Positions 33,170 to 43,990 of a DNA stretch of 64,000 bases are shown here, one piece after another. This DNA comes from Evernia prunastri (lineage: Eukaryota; Ascomycota; Lecanoromycetes; Lecanorales; Parmeliaceae). The stretch is from contig NKYR01000014.1 of assembly GCA_003184365.1 (NCBI GenBank), positions 124,001-188,000 on the forward strand, given 5' to 3'. Each line of letters opens with the position of its first letter. The first letter of the stretch is position 1. The position numbers and the translations under genes are program-made. Under the pieces are notes generated by a model. That model was not told the origin of the DNA and searched no databases. It saw only the letters and a list, made by a program, of their open reading frames with translations.

Positions 33170-35022
33170 CGATGACGTTGAAGCCTTTACACTTCATCCA
33201 CAAAGTCTTCTTCGATCTCCTTCGACCTGTTAATCATGAGAGCGTGGAGATATCTCCAGTCTTCCACGTCGCCGCGCGAGCCAAGGTTTCATGCCGTGGA
33301 AAGCTCGCCAGTCACCTTTCAACGGTTTCTGGCTCAAGGCACTCCTGATTTGGAGATTGGGAAAGATCTCACTATGTTCCGTTGAACCAGCTCTTCTCCG
33401 GCTATCGTCTCATTCACCAGTTGCGTGACGAAAGCGTTCGAGTTTCACCAAAGCTGTGGACTCCCTATCTAGCCACGAGTCATAGCGCTTAACCACGATC
33501 TCCGTAGAGCCCTGGTCGGCTGTCTCGAGCATCTTGGAGCGTATAGCGGCTACCTTCGCGTCTGTCCTACAGTTTGTTCTCCTGTTTCAGGCGTTGAAAC
33601 TTTGTGACTAGATCGGAAGACCCAGATAGAATTGACATCTCATATTGTCCATCTTTTTCAACCAGGCAGGGAGTTATTGTGTTCTATCTGCGGTTTTCCT
33701 GTTGTCGAGTCTTCAGCGCTGTTTTTCACCAACAGCGTTGTGCCATTCCGGAACCTTATCCATCATGCGTCTGGCTCTTGTTAGAGTTGCGTAGGCTCCG
33801 TTCGTGTACGAATCTGTGGCTTAGACACCCAACTTGATATCTTTGGTGCCATTCTGTTGAAGATCAGAGACTCCAATGCACAGGCTTTCAAAGAGGTACC
33901 TGCTTGTTTACTGGCATTGTTTAGAAGCGTGTATGGATACTTTGAGTCTCGAATATCGCCGTGCGAATATTTTTGTGCGGGGTCGAGGTTTTTGTACATG
34001 CCGGTCTCCGACCCACAATGCGCTTGATACATTTTCCAGTGGCATAGGCTGAGATGAGAGAGCCTATCACCTGGCGTTCATTGGGATCTACCCCGCTCAA
34101 ATTCGCACTCAGGTGCACAATGTGCCTCCTGAATTTCGCATGACAGCGGCGAAGGGTGAGAGACCCTATCATCTCCCGCTCAAACGGGATCTCTTTCATC
34201 TTTTGCTGCACTCAGGTCCACCGTACGCCTCCTAAGTTTCGCATGGCGGAGGCGAAAGGTGAGAGACCCAATCACCTCACGCTGAAATAGGATCTCGCCT
34301 ACACTGTTCTGGACTGGTTCACAGTACCTTTTCTAAATTCGCGTGGTGGAGGGAAAGGGTGAGAGACCTTATCACCTTGCGCTGAAACGGAATCTCTTTT
34401 CCACTGTTTTGCACTCTGGTTCACAGTACGTTTTCTGAAGTCGCGTGGCGGAGGCGAAGGGTGAGAGACCCTATCACCTCGCGTTCAAAATGGATCTCTT
34501 CCACCCTGTTCTGTACTTTTGGCCATCGTGTGCCTGCTGATCTTTTCCAGTGGCGTAGGCGGACGGTGAGAACCTCTACCAGCTGGGGTTCAAGTTGCAT
34601 TTCCTCCATTCCAACTGGAAGTCCGGTACGCCTGATAGGAATTTCAGGGCGTAGGCAGAGACTGAGAAGCCCTACCACTTGATCTACAAACAAGACTCGT
34701 CCGAGCAACTCAGGAACATCTGGAATTCGATCCAGAGAAAGTGACGCTTTGTCTAGCGGTATCCGTTGTAGAAAGTGACTAGCTGAGGCGAACGGTGCTC
34801 CTTTCTGGGTGTAATGAGGTACTTATATAAGCTGAACTATCTTTCGGTGTAAATGAATGTAAGCGGTGTATAGAACCGGGAATAATCGAGGATATTATAC
34901 CGTCTAGGTCGAAGAAGGCCAAAGAGATTCTCCCAAGGATCGAAGGAAGTTTCGATATGGAAACTGGTCAGAGCCAAAAGTAGACCCTGGTGTTGGGAAC
35001 TACGCGCCCTGCCAAGTCGCAT
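33170..35022 (-). pseudogene. Decayed coding region with 34-residue repeats, family unknown
   Basis: No long frame survives, but several minus-strand fragments look like protein and hop between frames. Examples are GLLLALTSFHIETSFDPWEN (near 34960), FEREVIGSLTLRLRHA and relatives (34040-34700), SILSGSSDLVTKFQRLKQE (near 33620), KVAAIRSKMLETADQG and EIVVKRYDSWLDRESTALVK (near 33500), and VEDWRYLHALMINRSKEIEE (near 33250). Each is cut by a stop or a frameshift. I do not recognise the parent family. The order suggests one long gene, or two, read leftwards, that lost function. Ends are approximate. Confidence 0.45.
34040..34700 (-). repeat. Degenerate 101-105-bp tandem repeat, about seven units
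   Basis: The plus-strand word GGTGAGAGACCCTATCACC or a variant recurs at about 34049, 34153, 34256, 34357, 34458, 34563 and 34658. On the minus strand units read EIPFEREMIGSLTLRRCHAK, EIHFEREVIGSLTLRLRHA, EILFQREVIGSLTFRLRHAK and so on, i.e. a 34-codon repeat. Small indels put neighbouring units in different frames. Confidence 0.85.
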
Positions 35023-36527
35023 TGTCTCTTAATGCTTGAGGTGGCTTGCAGTGTGTTGCCGCCCGTTGTGTACACTTTCGTAGTCTTTTTTATATCTTTT
35101 TTTAGAGTGTATGACACTGTAACGAGGCTAGAAAACGTAGAACGAGTCAGCGAAGGACGGAGATAAGCTGCTAGAATGCTCTACCTGATGGCACTCTAGA
35201 CGAAGCGATAATGGACTCCATGTGTTTCCAGGCTCCGATGGTCCGACATCGAACCCTTATTGTCAAATTCTCACGAGACCTTCTCAACTTCATCCTGTTT
35301 GCAAGAGTAGCCAGCCAAGCTCCTACGATACAGTATGTCCGCGTCCGCACGGATGGCCACAGGGAAAGAGGCTCCAAGGACGTGGCTCTCGAATATCACA
35401 GGATGGATAAAAGATCCTTCAAGTGCCACACATAGGGCAGAATTTGCTCAAATTGTGCTGAGAATTGGAGATAAGGAAGTAGAAACTCCATCAACCACGT
35501 GATGGGTTGATCCAATCTTGTTGCAGTTTTCCAACTTCGTGTCAGATCTTGACCTTAGGCCGCAGCTTCACTTTGGTACAGGGTTCAGTATCCCATCCGC
35601 TCTGAGAGAGGCATGTTCTGGGTGAGTGTTACTGTTTGGAGTTGAGTGAACTCGCTGACTCGGTGCAGAATGGCAAGATACCCCAGGCCTGACACAGTTG
35701 GAATCTGGATAGCAACTGAGATTGATCGAAAAACGGAACTCGGCAACAGGATCCTCGTAGACAAAGAGTTGACAGTCCACGCAGTCTTCATCGACTCACA
35801 CATAACATTTAGCTGTCCTCCATCATCAAGCAGCGTTCTCTTTCGCGCTTTCTAAATTTCTCGTTGGAGGAGAGATGCAGTGAGTAATGGCGGGGAGTAC
35901 CACGGTTGCGGCGTTTATGGTGGAGAAGTCTACCCTGGACACCGCGCTCTCGACACTAATGAAAGCCACTCCGGTTACTGGAACGCTGCTGTTCAGGTTC
36001 AGCACCAACGAGCAGAGGCGGACAAGGCGGCTACTAAGTATAGGGGGTATTGGTAGTGAGGGATGAGTATTTATCTATAAGAGCCGTATTGATTAGACCC
36101 ATAATGAAGTGAGAAGATGGACTGCTACCATCAAAAAGATCTGGCATAACGTGAAGAATTTTGTAGAGGTATACATTGTGGTGAAAGAAGACTCCCATCG
36201 ATTATCGTTGTAGGGTTGGACGTCTTAGAGCGGACGTGATTGCGTTGGAAGGACGTTGGCTCTGGTGGGAGATGCAGGCTCAAGACCCCGTCAGCACCCG
36301 CGCCGAGGGCTTGCAGAGTTGTGCCTTGTGATGGAAGAAGACTCCTCTTCGATGATGGTGATGAAGTGTGATGTCCAAGAGTGGATTTGGCTGAGTAGGA
36401 AGGAGGTTGGTTCCGGCGGGAGATGTAGGCTCAAGTCCCCATCAAGTCCCCATCAGCAACCACGCCAAAAGCTTGAAGAGGTATGTCTTGAGATGAAACA
36501 TGGCTCCTTTGGTGATGTTGATGAAGT
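35023..36527. other. Gene-poor stretch, nothing recognised
   Basis: 1.5 kb with no supported gene. Short frames near 35211-35435 and 35646-35855 lack domains. A looser relative of the 39-bp repeat lies at about 36354-36406. Confidence 0.4.
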
Positions 36528-36644
36528 ATGATGTCCAAGGATGGATGTGGTGGTGTAGGGAGAAGGATGATGTCCAAGGGTGGATGTGGTGGTGTAGGGA
36601 GAAGGATGTTGTTCAAGGATGGATGTGTTTGTGTAGGGAGAAGG
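36528..36644. repeat. 39-bp tandem repeat, three copies
   Basis: Unit starts at 36528, 36567 and 36606: ATGATGTCCAAGG, then GTGGTGGTGTAGGGAGAAGG. The first two copies are nearly identical, the third more diverged; a partial fourth begins at 36645. 39 bp is 13 codons. Confidence 0.9.
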
Positions 36645-36699
36645 ATGTTTCTGGTAGGAAAAATTATTGCTTAAATATCCCTCGATGCCCGCGCTAGTG

Positions 36700-37480
36700 G
36701 TATTTATTCTCGGTGGTAGCTTCATTTATGCCTGCGTGAATGGCTAAGAGGGCTTGGAGAAGGGAATAGTCTTGTAGATTCACCGGCTCGTGGGCTTCAT
36801 TCCCGGCGGCAGCTTCATTTATGCCTGTGTGAAGGGCTAAGCTGGCTTGGAGAAAGGAATATTTGTGTAGATTCACCGGCTCGTGAGCTTCATTCTTAAG
36901 GATTCATCTCTCCGTGAACTTCGTCCTCGATAATTCACCAACTTGTATGCTTCATTCCTTAGAAAGTCACACGTTGTGGGAATTATTGTATAGATATTCA
37001 CTCTTTATAGGCCTTGTCCCTAAAAATTCACCCGTCAGCTCATGGGCTCCATTCCTTGAAAAGCCACATGTTTGCAGAGATAGATGTCTTCATTGTCACA
37101 AGTGTGAGGATAGTATCCTTGACAGTTCACTAATTAGTGGACTCCAACTTTTGAACAGTCTGACATCTGCAAAATTTGTTATCCACATAGTCCCATATAC
37201 GCAGACTTTATTCCCCAAAAATTTACTCATTTGAGTAGATCATCCTCTGAACAACCACTTGTATGTGGGCTTTATCCCTTAGACAATGCATTGTTGGAGG
37301 GAATTGTTCTCTAGATGATCGCTCGTTCTTAGGCTTCATCCTTTTAAATCAAATATGCACGAGATTTATAGCCCAGCTGATCAATTCTTTTTGGGCTTCA
37401 TTCCTGAAAAAGTCATCCCTATGTGGCATCTATCGTCCAGACGATCAGTCTTTCCTGAGCTTCGTCCCTTGAAGAGTCAC
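36700..37480 (-). repeat. Degenerate 93-bp repeat block, 31 codons per unit
   Basis: AGCTTCATTTATGCCTG recurs at 36718 and 36811, giving a 93-bp period. Degenerate relatives of GGCTTCATTCCTT...GTCAC continue to about 37480. On the minus strand the two best units read NLHKYSFLQASLALHTGINE and NLQDYSLLQALLAIHAGINE. The conserved pattern suggests it was once translated; no intact gene remains. Confidence 0.7.
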
Positions 37481-38496
37481 CTCTATGTGCTGTTACCCGT
37501 TCGTAATGATACCACAGCTTGCTGTATCTAAAGGTAGCAGGTGCCATTTCTGCATACCCTCCTATGACAGATGCTGGCGGCATAACATCCTGTTATATTG
37601 CCACCCGACCTCGATACTTCTACCTGAGATTTTTAGGGAAGCGGCCAGTAGAGTATACTTGGTAAATCAAGAATTTTCCAGAATCTAGCATTGGGTATCT
37701 CAATATATGTAGGTCATGTCAAAATTTGGGTTCTCAGCTATGACCTTTGCGCATGTCGGCTATATCACCAAATTTCTATGGGGTCAAAGACATCCCCCAG
37801 GAGATTCTGAGGTAGAATAATTCAAGCAATCTACACATCATTCTTGCTACATACCTGAAATCTTGACAGGTCATTGCAGGCTTTGGGGATACAACCAATG
37901 AGAAATTGATTTTTATGATTTCTCAGACAGAACCCGTTGAAGTGGATAATTGAAAGCAGTATCTGGCTGATATTGGAGAGGGTCGGAGTTTCTCATAAGA
38001 TATCAACTGCAAAGATTTTGTTTGGAATACTTGAAAGACTTTGCTTGGGTTTCAGTCTCCATTATCCCAGCCGCCAGAAAAGTAAATTATGCTTGAAAGC
38101 GTCTCATTCTTGATCAAAGGAAAGATAGTTCTATAGCGGCAACTGAAATGAGGCATTCTCTAAGGGGAGGAGTTCCCTGAAACGAGGATATCTTAATGGC
38201 AAAGACAGCACCTTGAGGGTCAGCCTTGGGGCTGGCGCCTTTTCTAAGAGAACAGGGAATCCACTTCAGGCCTTGCAATAGTCACAAAGAAGCAGGCATG
38301 CAAGTTGACGGCTTCATTGATTTGCTTCCATAGATACAGAAGCAGCTTGTCAGGTTAGAACATAAGTGAATCTTTGGACAACCCAGTACAACATAAAGTG
38401 TGGCACGCTAATCAATGGTTCCCGGCGTACGTAAGCAGCCATTGAGGCACAACAATTTTATCCGCAAAGACTGCCTTTGACAACATTATCCAAGCA
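37481..38496. other. Gene-poor stretch, nothing recognised
   Basis: 1 kb of AT-rich DNA without supported genes. Confidence 0.4.
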
Positions 38497-39473
38497 TCAC
38501 CTTATCTGTTTTTGCCTCTCCGTAGTGGAAAGGTGATGCTGTTCCTTTTCTAAATGATGCCAACCGAATTCTCTGCTCTTCCACCACTCCGTTTCCGGTG
38601 GAACCTCTGGATAAACAAAGGATAGCATATGTATTCTCAAGCAAGGACGGCGAAGACCTTTGGGCATGTACGAGCTTTCATTGGTGACCATTAGAAGTCT
38701 CTCTAGGGACTCAGGTACTCTATCAAGAATAGAAACAAGACTGTACCATGTGAATTAGAGATAGGTGGAGCGATTGGCAACTTCTGCTGGATCATGGACG
38801 TGGCCAGTCGTCTCATCAAGGTGCTCGCTCCCCAGTAACCACTTATTCTTGGCGAGAGGTCGATGCTCCCGAAGATTTCCAATATCCATGGGAATAGATG
38901 CTGACCAGAAGTTAGCGTAGGTAACGGGAAATGAATACTGCAATACTCACTCTGCCCAGTCCAAGTCGTTTTTGACCTCGTTGAGGGGCTTGATGCCCAG
39001 ACGTTTCGTTGCAGTCACACTTGAGAGGTCATTATCTGTTGCTTGGAGGCTGTAGAGCAAAGTCCTTACAGCTTCGAATCCAGCTCGCCCTTTTCATTGT
39101 TGCTGTCGATGTCCACTTTATCGATCTTTTGCCCAGAATCGGTCCCACTCCCGCTTGAACCGACTTGCAGATGAGCACAATCCATAGCGCCAGAATAGGA
39201 CTTGCTTCTCTTGGATAGTGTAGGGGTTCCAGGGCCACGACTGGCTTGAAGGGAAGGCTCATGCATGGAGTCAAAAGTAGACCCGGTGCTCTGAGACCGA
39301 GGTCCCTTGCCGTCAGATTCTTGCTGGTTGCTTGCGTGTTTTTGGCCATTCTGGGTACTTCGTTGCATGTCGTGCCTGTCAGTGCCAAACGATTTCTTTC
39401 CTCGTGAGCTCCTTGGTCCTCTGTATTTGCTATCTCCTCTTTGTCTGTTATTCAATCCGCGCTGCTTGCTCAT
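38497..39473 (-). pseudogene. Possible broken multi-exon gene, unknown
   Basis: A minus-strand frame from 39473 (MSKQRGLNNRQRGD) runs to about 39066 and is Ser/Gly/Lys-rich, like a disordered exon. Further left, protein-like pieces follow: KRLGIKPLNEVKNDLDWAE, then SIPMDIGNLREHRPLAKNKW, then a TAA, then in the same frame SLVSILDRVPESLERLLMVT and VYPEVPPETEWWKSREFGWH. Candidate introns between the pieces do not keep all of them in one frame, and the in-frame stop remains unexplained. It may be a gene with introns I placed wrongly. No family recognised. Confidence 0.3.
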
Positions 39474-39887
39474 TTCCCGAAGACGTACTCTAAAGATGAG
39501 GAGATGTAGGTCTTCTCCTCAGTGTTGACATCCGCTCCCGGTCGGTAGCTTCTGTACTTTGCCGCAGATATGGTGTTGAGCGAAGACAAGGGTGTGTCGA
39601 GGGCTTTTGTTGAGAAAAACCTTAACCTTAGCGGCGTTGACTTGATCCTTCTTTGGTTTCTGATATGAACAGTCAGCGCCTGTGCGGTTCTAATTATCTG
39701 GGCAGTCACTTGTTAGCCGTATCTTAGGTTGTCATTCGTTCGTGCTTCGGGATTGCCTTTTGAGGTTGAAAGTATTGTGGGAAATTTGGAGCTAGTGAAC
39801 AGTCTGCGCTAGTCCGATTTTGTTTCTATGACTATCAATCCATTGCAAGCTGCTATTATACTCAAATCGGCAGAGATTTATGATAAC
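39474..39887. other. Intergenic gap
   Basis: 414 bp between the doubtful gene and the 3' end of Myb-like gene E. Nothing recognised. Confidence 0.4.
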
Positions 39888-40550
39888 TCAGTCCTCCCAG
39901 AAAGGCTCCATCTTCACAACTGGCTCTGGCTTTACAGCGACAAACTCTGGCGAACTCTGGCGAATTTCTCCCATTGGAGAATATGCCTGCAAATAGTCAT
40001 GGTCCACAAGAATTGCTGGATCCAAAGACATCTGTTGCATGGCTCCGGCATCTGCACTACCATCCGGCGACCATGTCCCATCCTCCTCTCCACCAAGCTC
40101 TGCCTTGATCACCGGCTCCTCCTTGACGAGATGCTCCTCCTTGACAGTCGCCTCAACGCCGGGCATCGCATCCATATCTTCCTCTTTCTCCACCTTGAAG
40201 ATTGTCCCCTGGTGTTCCTCTGCTGGTTTCTTCTCCTTGTTGGATTTGTCGGGCTTGGCTTTCTTCTGACGAGGAACGGTAGCTCTGGCCCTCCGTGGAG
40301 CAGCCGGTACACCCTCCATCTGCTGCTTGAAGCGGGAATAGCGCATTCGGGCGGCGTGACCGTTGGTAATCTCCAGCTGGTCGGCGACTTGCTGCCAGTC
40401 GATCTAAGAAGATGGGTGAGTACGGATCCCTCGTCTTTTGACAGAAGAACAGCTTACTGATTTCAGATCCAGCTGTTTCATGATGACATAGAGGAACTTG
40501 GAAATGGCGCCATCGGTTGGCATGGTGCGGTTCCTTCTAAGGCTTGCCAT
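39888..40550 (-). CDS. Myb/SANT-like nuclear protein, family member E
   Basis: Exons 40458-40550 and 39888-40403 (202 residues). The domain is GAISKFLYVIMKQLDLKS, then after the intron IDWQQVADQLEI and GHAARMRYSRFKQQMEG. The intron again sits directly before the I/V/L-D-W motif. The tail has a basic segment (RQKKAKPDKSNKEKK) followed by the richest set of SUMO-consensus-like sites in the window: FKVEKEED, VKEEHLVKEEPVIKAE and VKPEPVVKMEPF. The acidic C-terminus ends EPFWED. Gene E and gene F start back-to-back, 984 bp apart. Function unknown; a SUMO-regulated DNA- or chromatin-binding factor is an inference. Confidence 0.8.
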
Positions 40551-41534
40551 CTTGGATAATGAGTATGGGAAGTGTTTGAGAAGGAAAAAGCTGGGCGTGA
40601 ACAGGTAGTGAGTGGATTTATCTTGGTGTATTGGAGACCAGTAACGAGTGCACAGGGTTTGGTATGAAGGTTATGATGGTGGTCTGTTGGAGAGTATTGA
40701 TGGAAGTGAAATGGAGTGATGAGGGTCTAGAAATAGGTGAGTCTCTTGAACGCTAGCGTGAGTCAGTAATTGAAAGCATTGCTGCTGCGCATGGCTACAT
40801 CAAAGATAGTCCTTGTTTCGCTTTCTTGGAAGCCTGCGGCTTTGTTCTTCGGCTTGCTGCATCAGGTGGGGATCCGCATCCTGAATGGGTGGGAGCAAGC
40901 ACAGGTACTCTCTAATGTCTCTTTTGTCCTGGCTGCAGATACAAAGCGTCTTCTAGAAGCTATGAGCTTGAGCCCTTTAGCGGTCTCAAACATAGCCTGT
41001 GTTCGAGAAGATGTCAGCTCTGTGGAGCCCTTCCTGCTCGAGGCTCATATTCCCGGGAAAACGCGCCTCTCTCATGAGTGCAAAACGCGGAACTATAGTC
41101 TGAACGAGCCTTCTGACTTCGACTGGACAAAGTTTTTCTAAGAAGGGTCAGAAGCCTTGACATTGGTGGCGCCACTGTCCACCAGTGTAATTGAATCATC
41201 ACAGGCATTGATTGATGTTGGACTCTGATACATAACGGAGAGCATCTTTGCTTCCGAAAGGTCCATCTATATAGTCATTCACACAAGTTGTAAGTGAAGT
41301 CGAGTCCAAGTTGTCATCGATCATAGATTCACTTCCTTCGATGATCGACCGCTAATACAAAACCCTTAATCATCATCCACCTCATTTCACTTTACATATC
41401 TTCAATCTTCAACTTACTTTACTTCCAACATCCACAGCTATCTACCCTCTTTCTACTTTATCTTCTACACGCTCATCTCCAGCAGATTCAAACTCACCGG
41501 AATCCTTTCCTATCATCACCAAAATTGAACCAAC
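40551..41534. other. Divergent promoter region, genes E and F
   Basis: 984 bp between two divergent Myb-like genes. The part next to gene F is pyrimidine-rich (TCTTCAACTTACTTTACTTCC), common in fungal leaders. An open frame at 40770-41141 has no domain and is not called. Confidence 0.4.
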
Positions 41535-42244
41535 ATGCCCGTAAAGTGGGATGATGGCCGCGAGAAGCGCCTCTTACTTGAGGTGATCGCAATCAGCAAC
41601 CCAATCGTCGATTACTCCGCCTGGGAGAGTGTGGCAGTAGCCTTGGGAGGAGGCGTCACAGCCGAAGCCTGTCGGTAAGTTTTTCCCTTTCTACGCATGT
41701 ACCATACACAACATCTGTCCTGCCGTCGCGATCGATCTTTCACCTCAGATGCTCGACCAAACACCAGAACTTCACCTCTGAAGAGAGTCTCTGGCCCCAC
41801 CCTTTCCTAACCCTTCCATCTTCTCTTCCTCCTCCTACAACTAACCCTTCCCCACCAGTCAAAAATTCCAAGGCATCAAGCGCACCCTCAAAACCCCCAC
41901 CGACACCACCGCCCCCTCCCACCCCAAAGCCGCCAAAGCCAACAAGCCCAAGCCCAAGACCCCCGCCTCGGGCGCCAAAGGCCGCAAGCGCAAAGCCGCC
42001 GACGCCAACACAGACGACGACGGCGACGAAGAATACGCCGTCTCCGCTTCCAAGGCCAAAAAGGTCAAAAAGGAGGCGAACGGCGCAGCGACCGGGGACG
42101 GGATCGAGGCTGAATTGTTTAAAGCCGAGGACGACGGGGAGGGAGTGGACCTCGAGCGCGATGAGTATGTCTATCTTCCAACTAATGCTCTCACTTTGCA
42201 TCGCTAATTTACTACGACACAGTCTCTACGACGACGCGGCCTAG
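41535..42244 (+). CDS. Myb/SANT-like nuclear protein, family member F
   Basis: Exons 41535-41674, 41859-42164 and 42223-42244 (155 residues). The domain is MPVKWDDGREKRLLLEVIAI, VDYSAWESVAVALGGG, VTAEACRQKFQGIKRTL; helix 3 is split by the phase-2 first intron. The tail is Lys/Pro/Ala-rich with GAKGRKRKAADAN (nuclear-signal-like) and two SUMO-consensus-like sites, VKKEA and LFKAEDDGEG; the latter has the acidic flank of negatively charged motifs. The last exon adds only LYDDAA and the stop. The first intron (184 bp) is long for this genome. Function unknown. Confidence 0.8.
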
Positions 42245-43109
42245 ATGAATGACGGATGGGCGGGGGTGGCTTTCATTCCGGTGGCCTGCTCGCTCGGACA
42301 ACTTACTCACGCTCCCCTCTTCGTCCTAGCCCTCCGTCTCAGTTGATGTACGCACGCATGCATATCTATTTCAATCTCCCCTTTCGCGTTAGCTGAAGAA
42401 GGGAAAGAAGAGCAGGAAGAGGGTTCGTTGCGTCGGTTCAGTGGAGTTGGACGGCGACTTGGTTACCTGCATATGTCTATTCATGGATAAAACGCCCGCG
42501 AGGCACAGCGCTCGGACTCGAGCCAGCGAGCGTTTGGCTAGATAGGTAGTATGCAACGAGAACAAACAAGCTTTTCAAACTCTCGCATGTACTGTTTTTT
42601 TTATTTCCAGCGGTGCGCTTGTGACAGGTGTGATTGGCGCTTTCTTTCTCTGTAGGCGGCTCTCGTTTGGGCCGTGCGCTTTTGGGGGTGGGATGGGGGA
42701 GTACGACGACTGATGGCGAATTACAAACTCTAGAAGGATCTTTCCTGCAGTCTGTATCATGTATGGTATCCGACCTCATATTTCGTTTTTACAAAACGGG
42801 TTTCGGAGGAATTACAGGTGTGAGCTTTGGGTTGGGAGTGGATGGATTGTGCTTGAAGGCACGGAAGTCGTAACCTTTGTAGCTTATAGTAGAGGTCAAA
42901 GAAGCATTATCACCATGATGCTCCTTGCGAGTCCAAGCTTTCTTCTGCATTAGAATCATCACCATTCCAGCGTCGTCTCCGACCGAAAAGAATCGCCGTC
43001 GCAAGATACATTCCCCTAATATCAACCTTCGATGGCGCCTTTTTCATTTTCTAATTCACCACATCGATGGCACACAAACCAATGCCGCCCAAGGCATCCA
43101 TTCCTCAGC
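42245..43109. other. Convergent intergenic region, genes F and G
   Basis: 865 bp between two converging 3' ends. No gene recognised. Confidence 0.4.
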
Positions 43110-43990
43110 TCAGAACGCCCCAATGTCCATACTGTCATCGGCGTAGTCGTTGTTATAGTAGAGTTTGGCTGCGTTGTCCTCTGCATCTCCCTGCGACGCA
43201 AACTCGACTTCCACATTGGCGACGAAGTCTTCGTCTTCCTGGGAATTGGGGAATTGCGTCAAGTCGCTGAAGCTAGGAGTCACTATCAGCAGTCGTCCAG
43301 AACAAGGAGACGATTTTATCGAGGCCATACCTGCTGTCGGGCTCCTCCTTGACTCCCTTGATCGCAGTACGACGCTTCTTGCTTGGAGTCCCGGCGCTCT
43401 TGTTCACACGGCCGCCGATGATCTTCGCCTTCTTGGGAGTGTCGAGGGTAGATTTGATCTTTTTGGGAGTAGTCTTCACAGAGGTAGCACCACGGGCGGC
43501 AGCTTCAGGTCGGTCGCCATTGTCGATGCCGGCCTTGAGAGCCGTCGCTTCTTTCTTGATGATCCGGAAGCGACCTTCAATGGAGTCATAAGTGGCACCT
43601 GCGAAGTCGTCAACATCAGAAATGGATGGAGCTATGAAAGGATACTGTTTTGGTACTTACCATTGCCGTACATAGTTGCAATCTTTCGGTAGTCGAGCTG
43701 AGAATACAGATGTCAGCAATGTTTTTGCAGGACTTAGAATTGATACGTGAGAGCAAAGTCGAGTAAAAGATTGGCGATGAAGGCCAAACAGATGAGAGAA
43801 TGGAGAAGAAACCAGGGATACAAAGATTCTCTAGCCACAGACCAGAGTGACAGATGTTGCGGACAATAATCGAATATTTGGTATGGCATGACATGAAGGA
43901 GAGCTGTGGGTATACCTTCATATCCTGAGCTGCTACCATAGCTGCCAAGAGGCGCGTGAAAGCTTCCGGGTCCTTCCAGTTGACAGGCAT
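43110..43990 (-). CDS. Myb/SANT-like nuclear protein, family member G
   Basis: Exons 43916-43990, 43661-43697, 43331-43598 and 43110-43272 (180 residues). Exon 2 is only 37 nt. The domain is MPVNWKDPEAFTRLLAAMVA, LDYRKIATMYGNG, YDSIEGRFRIIKKEATAL. The first intron lies right before LDY, as in C, D and E. The tail is Lys-rich (TPKKIKSTLDTPKKAK, TPSKKRRTA), with GVKEEPDSR (SUMO-consensus-like) and an acidic, Asn/Asp/Tyr-rich end (YYNNDYADDSMDIGAF). Function unknown. Confidence 0.8.

Noticed and set aside
40770..41141. 123-residue open frame between genes E and F
   Set aside because: No domain or neighbour support, and it would occupy the divergent promoter region.
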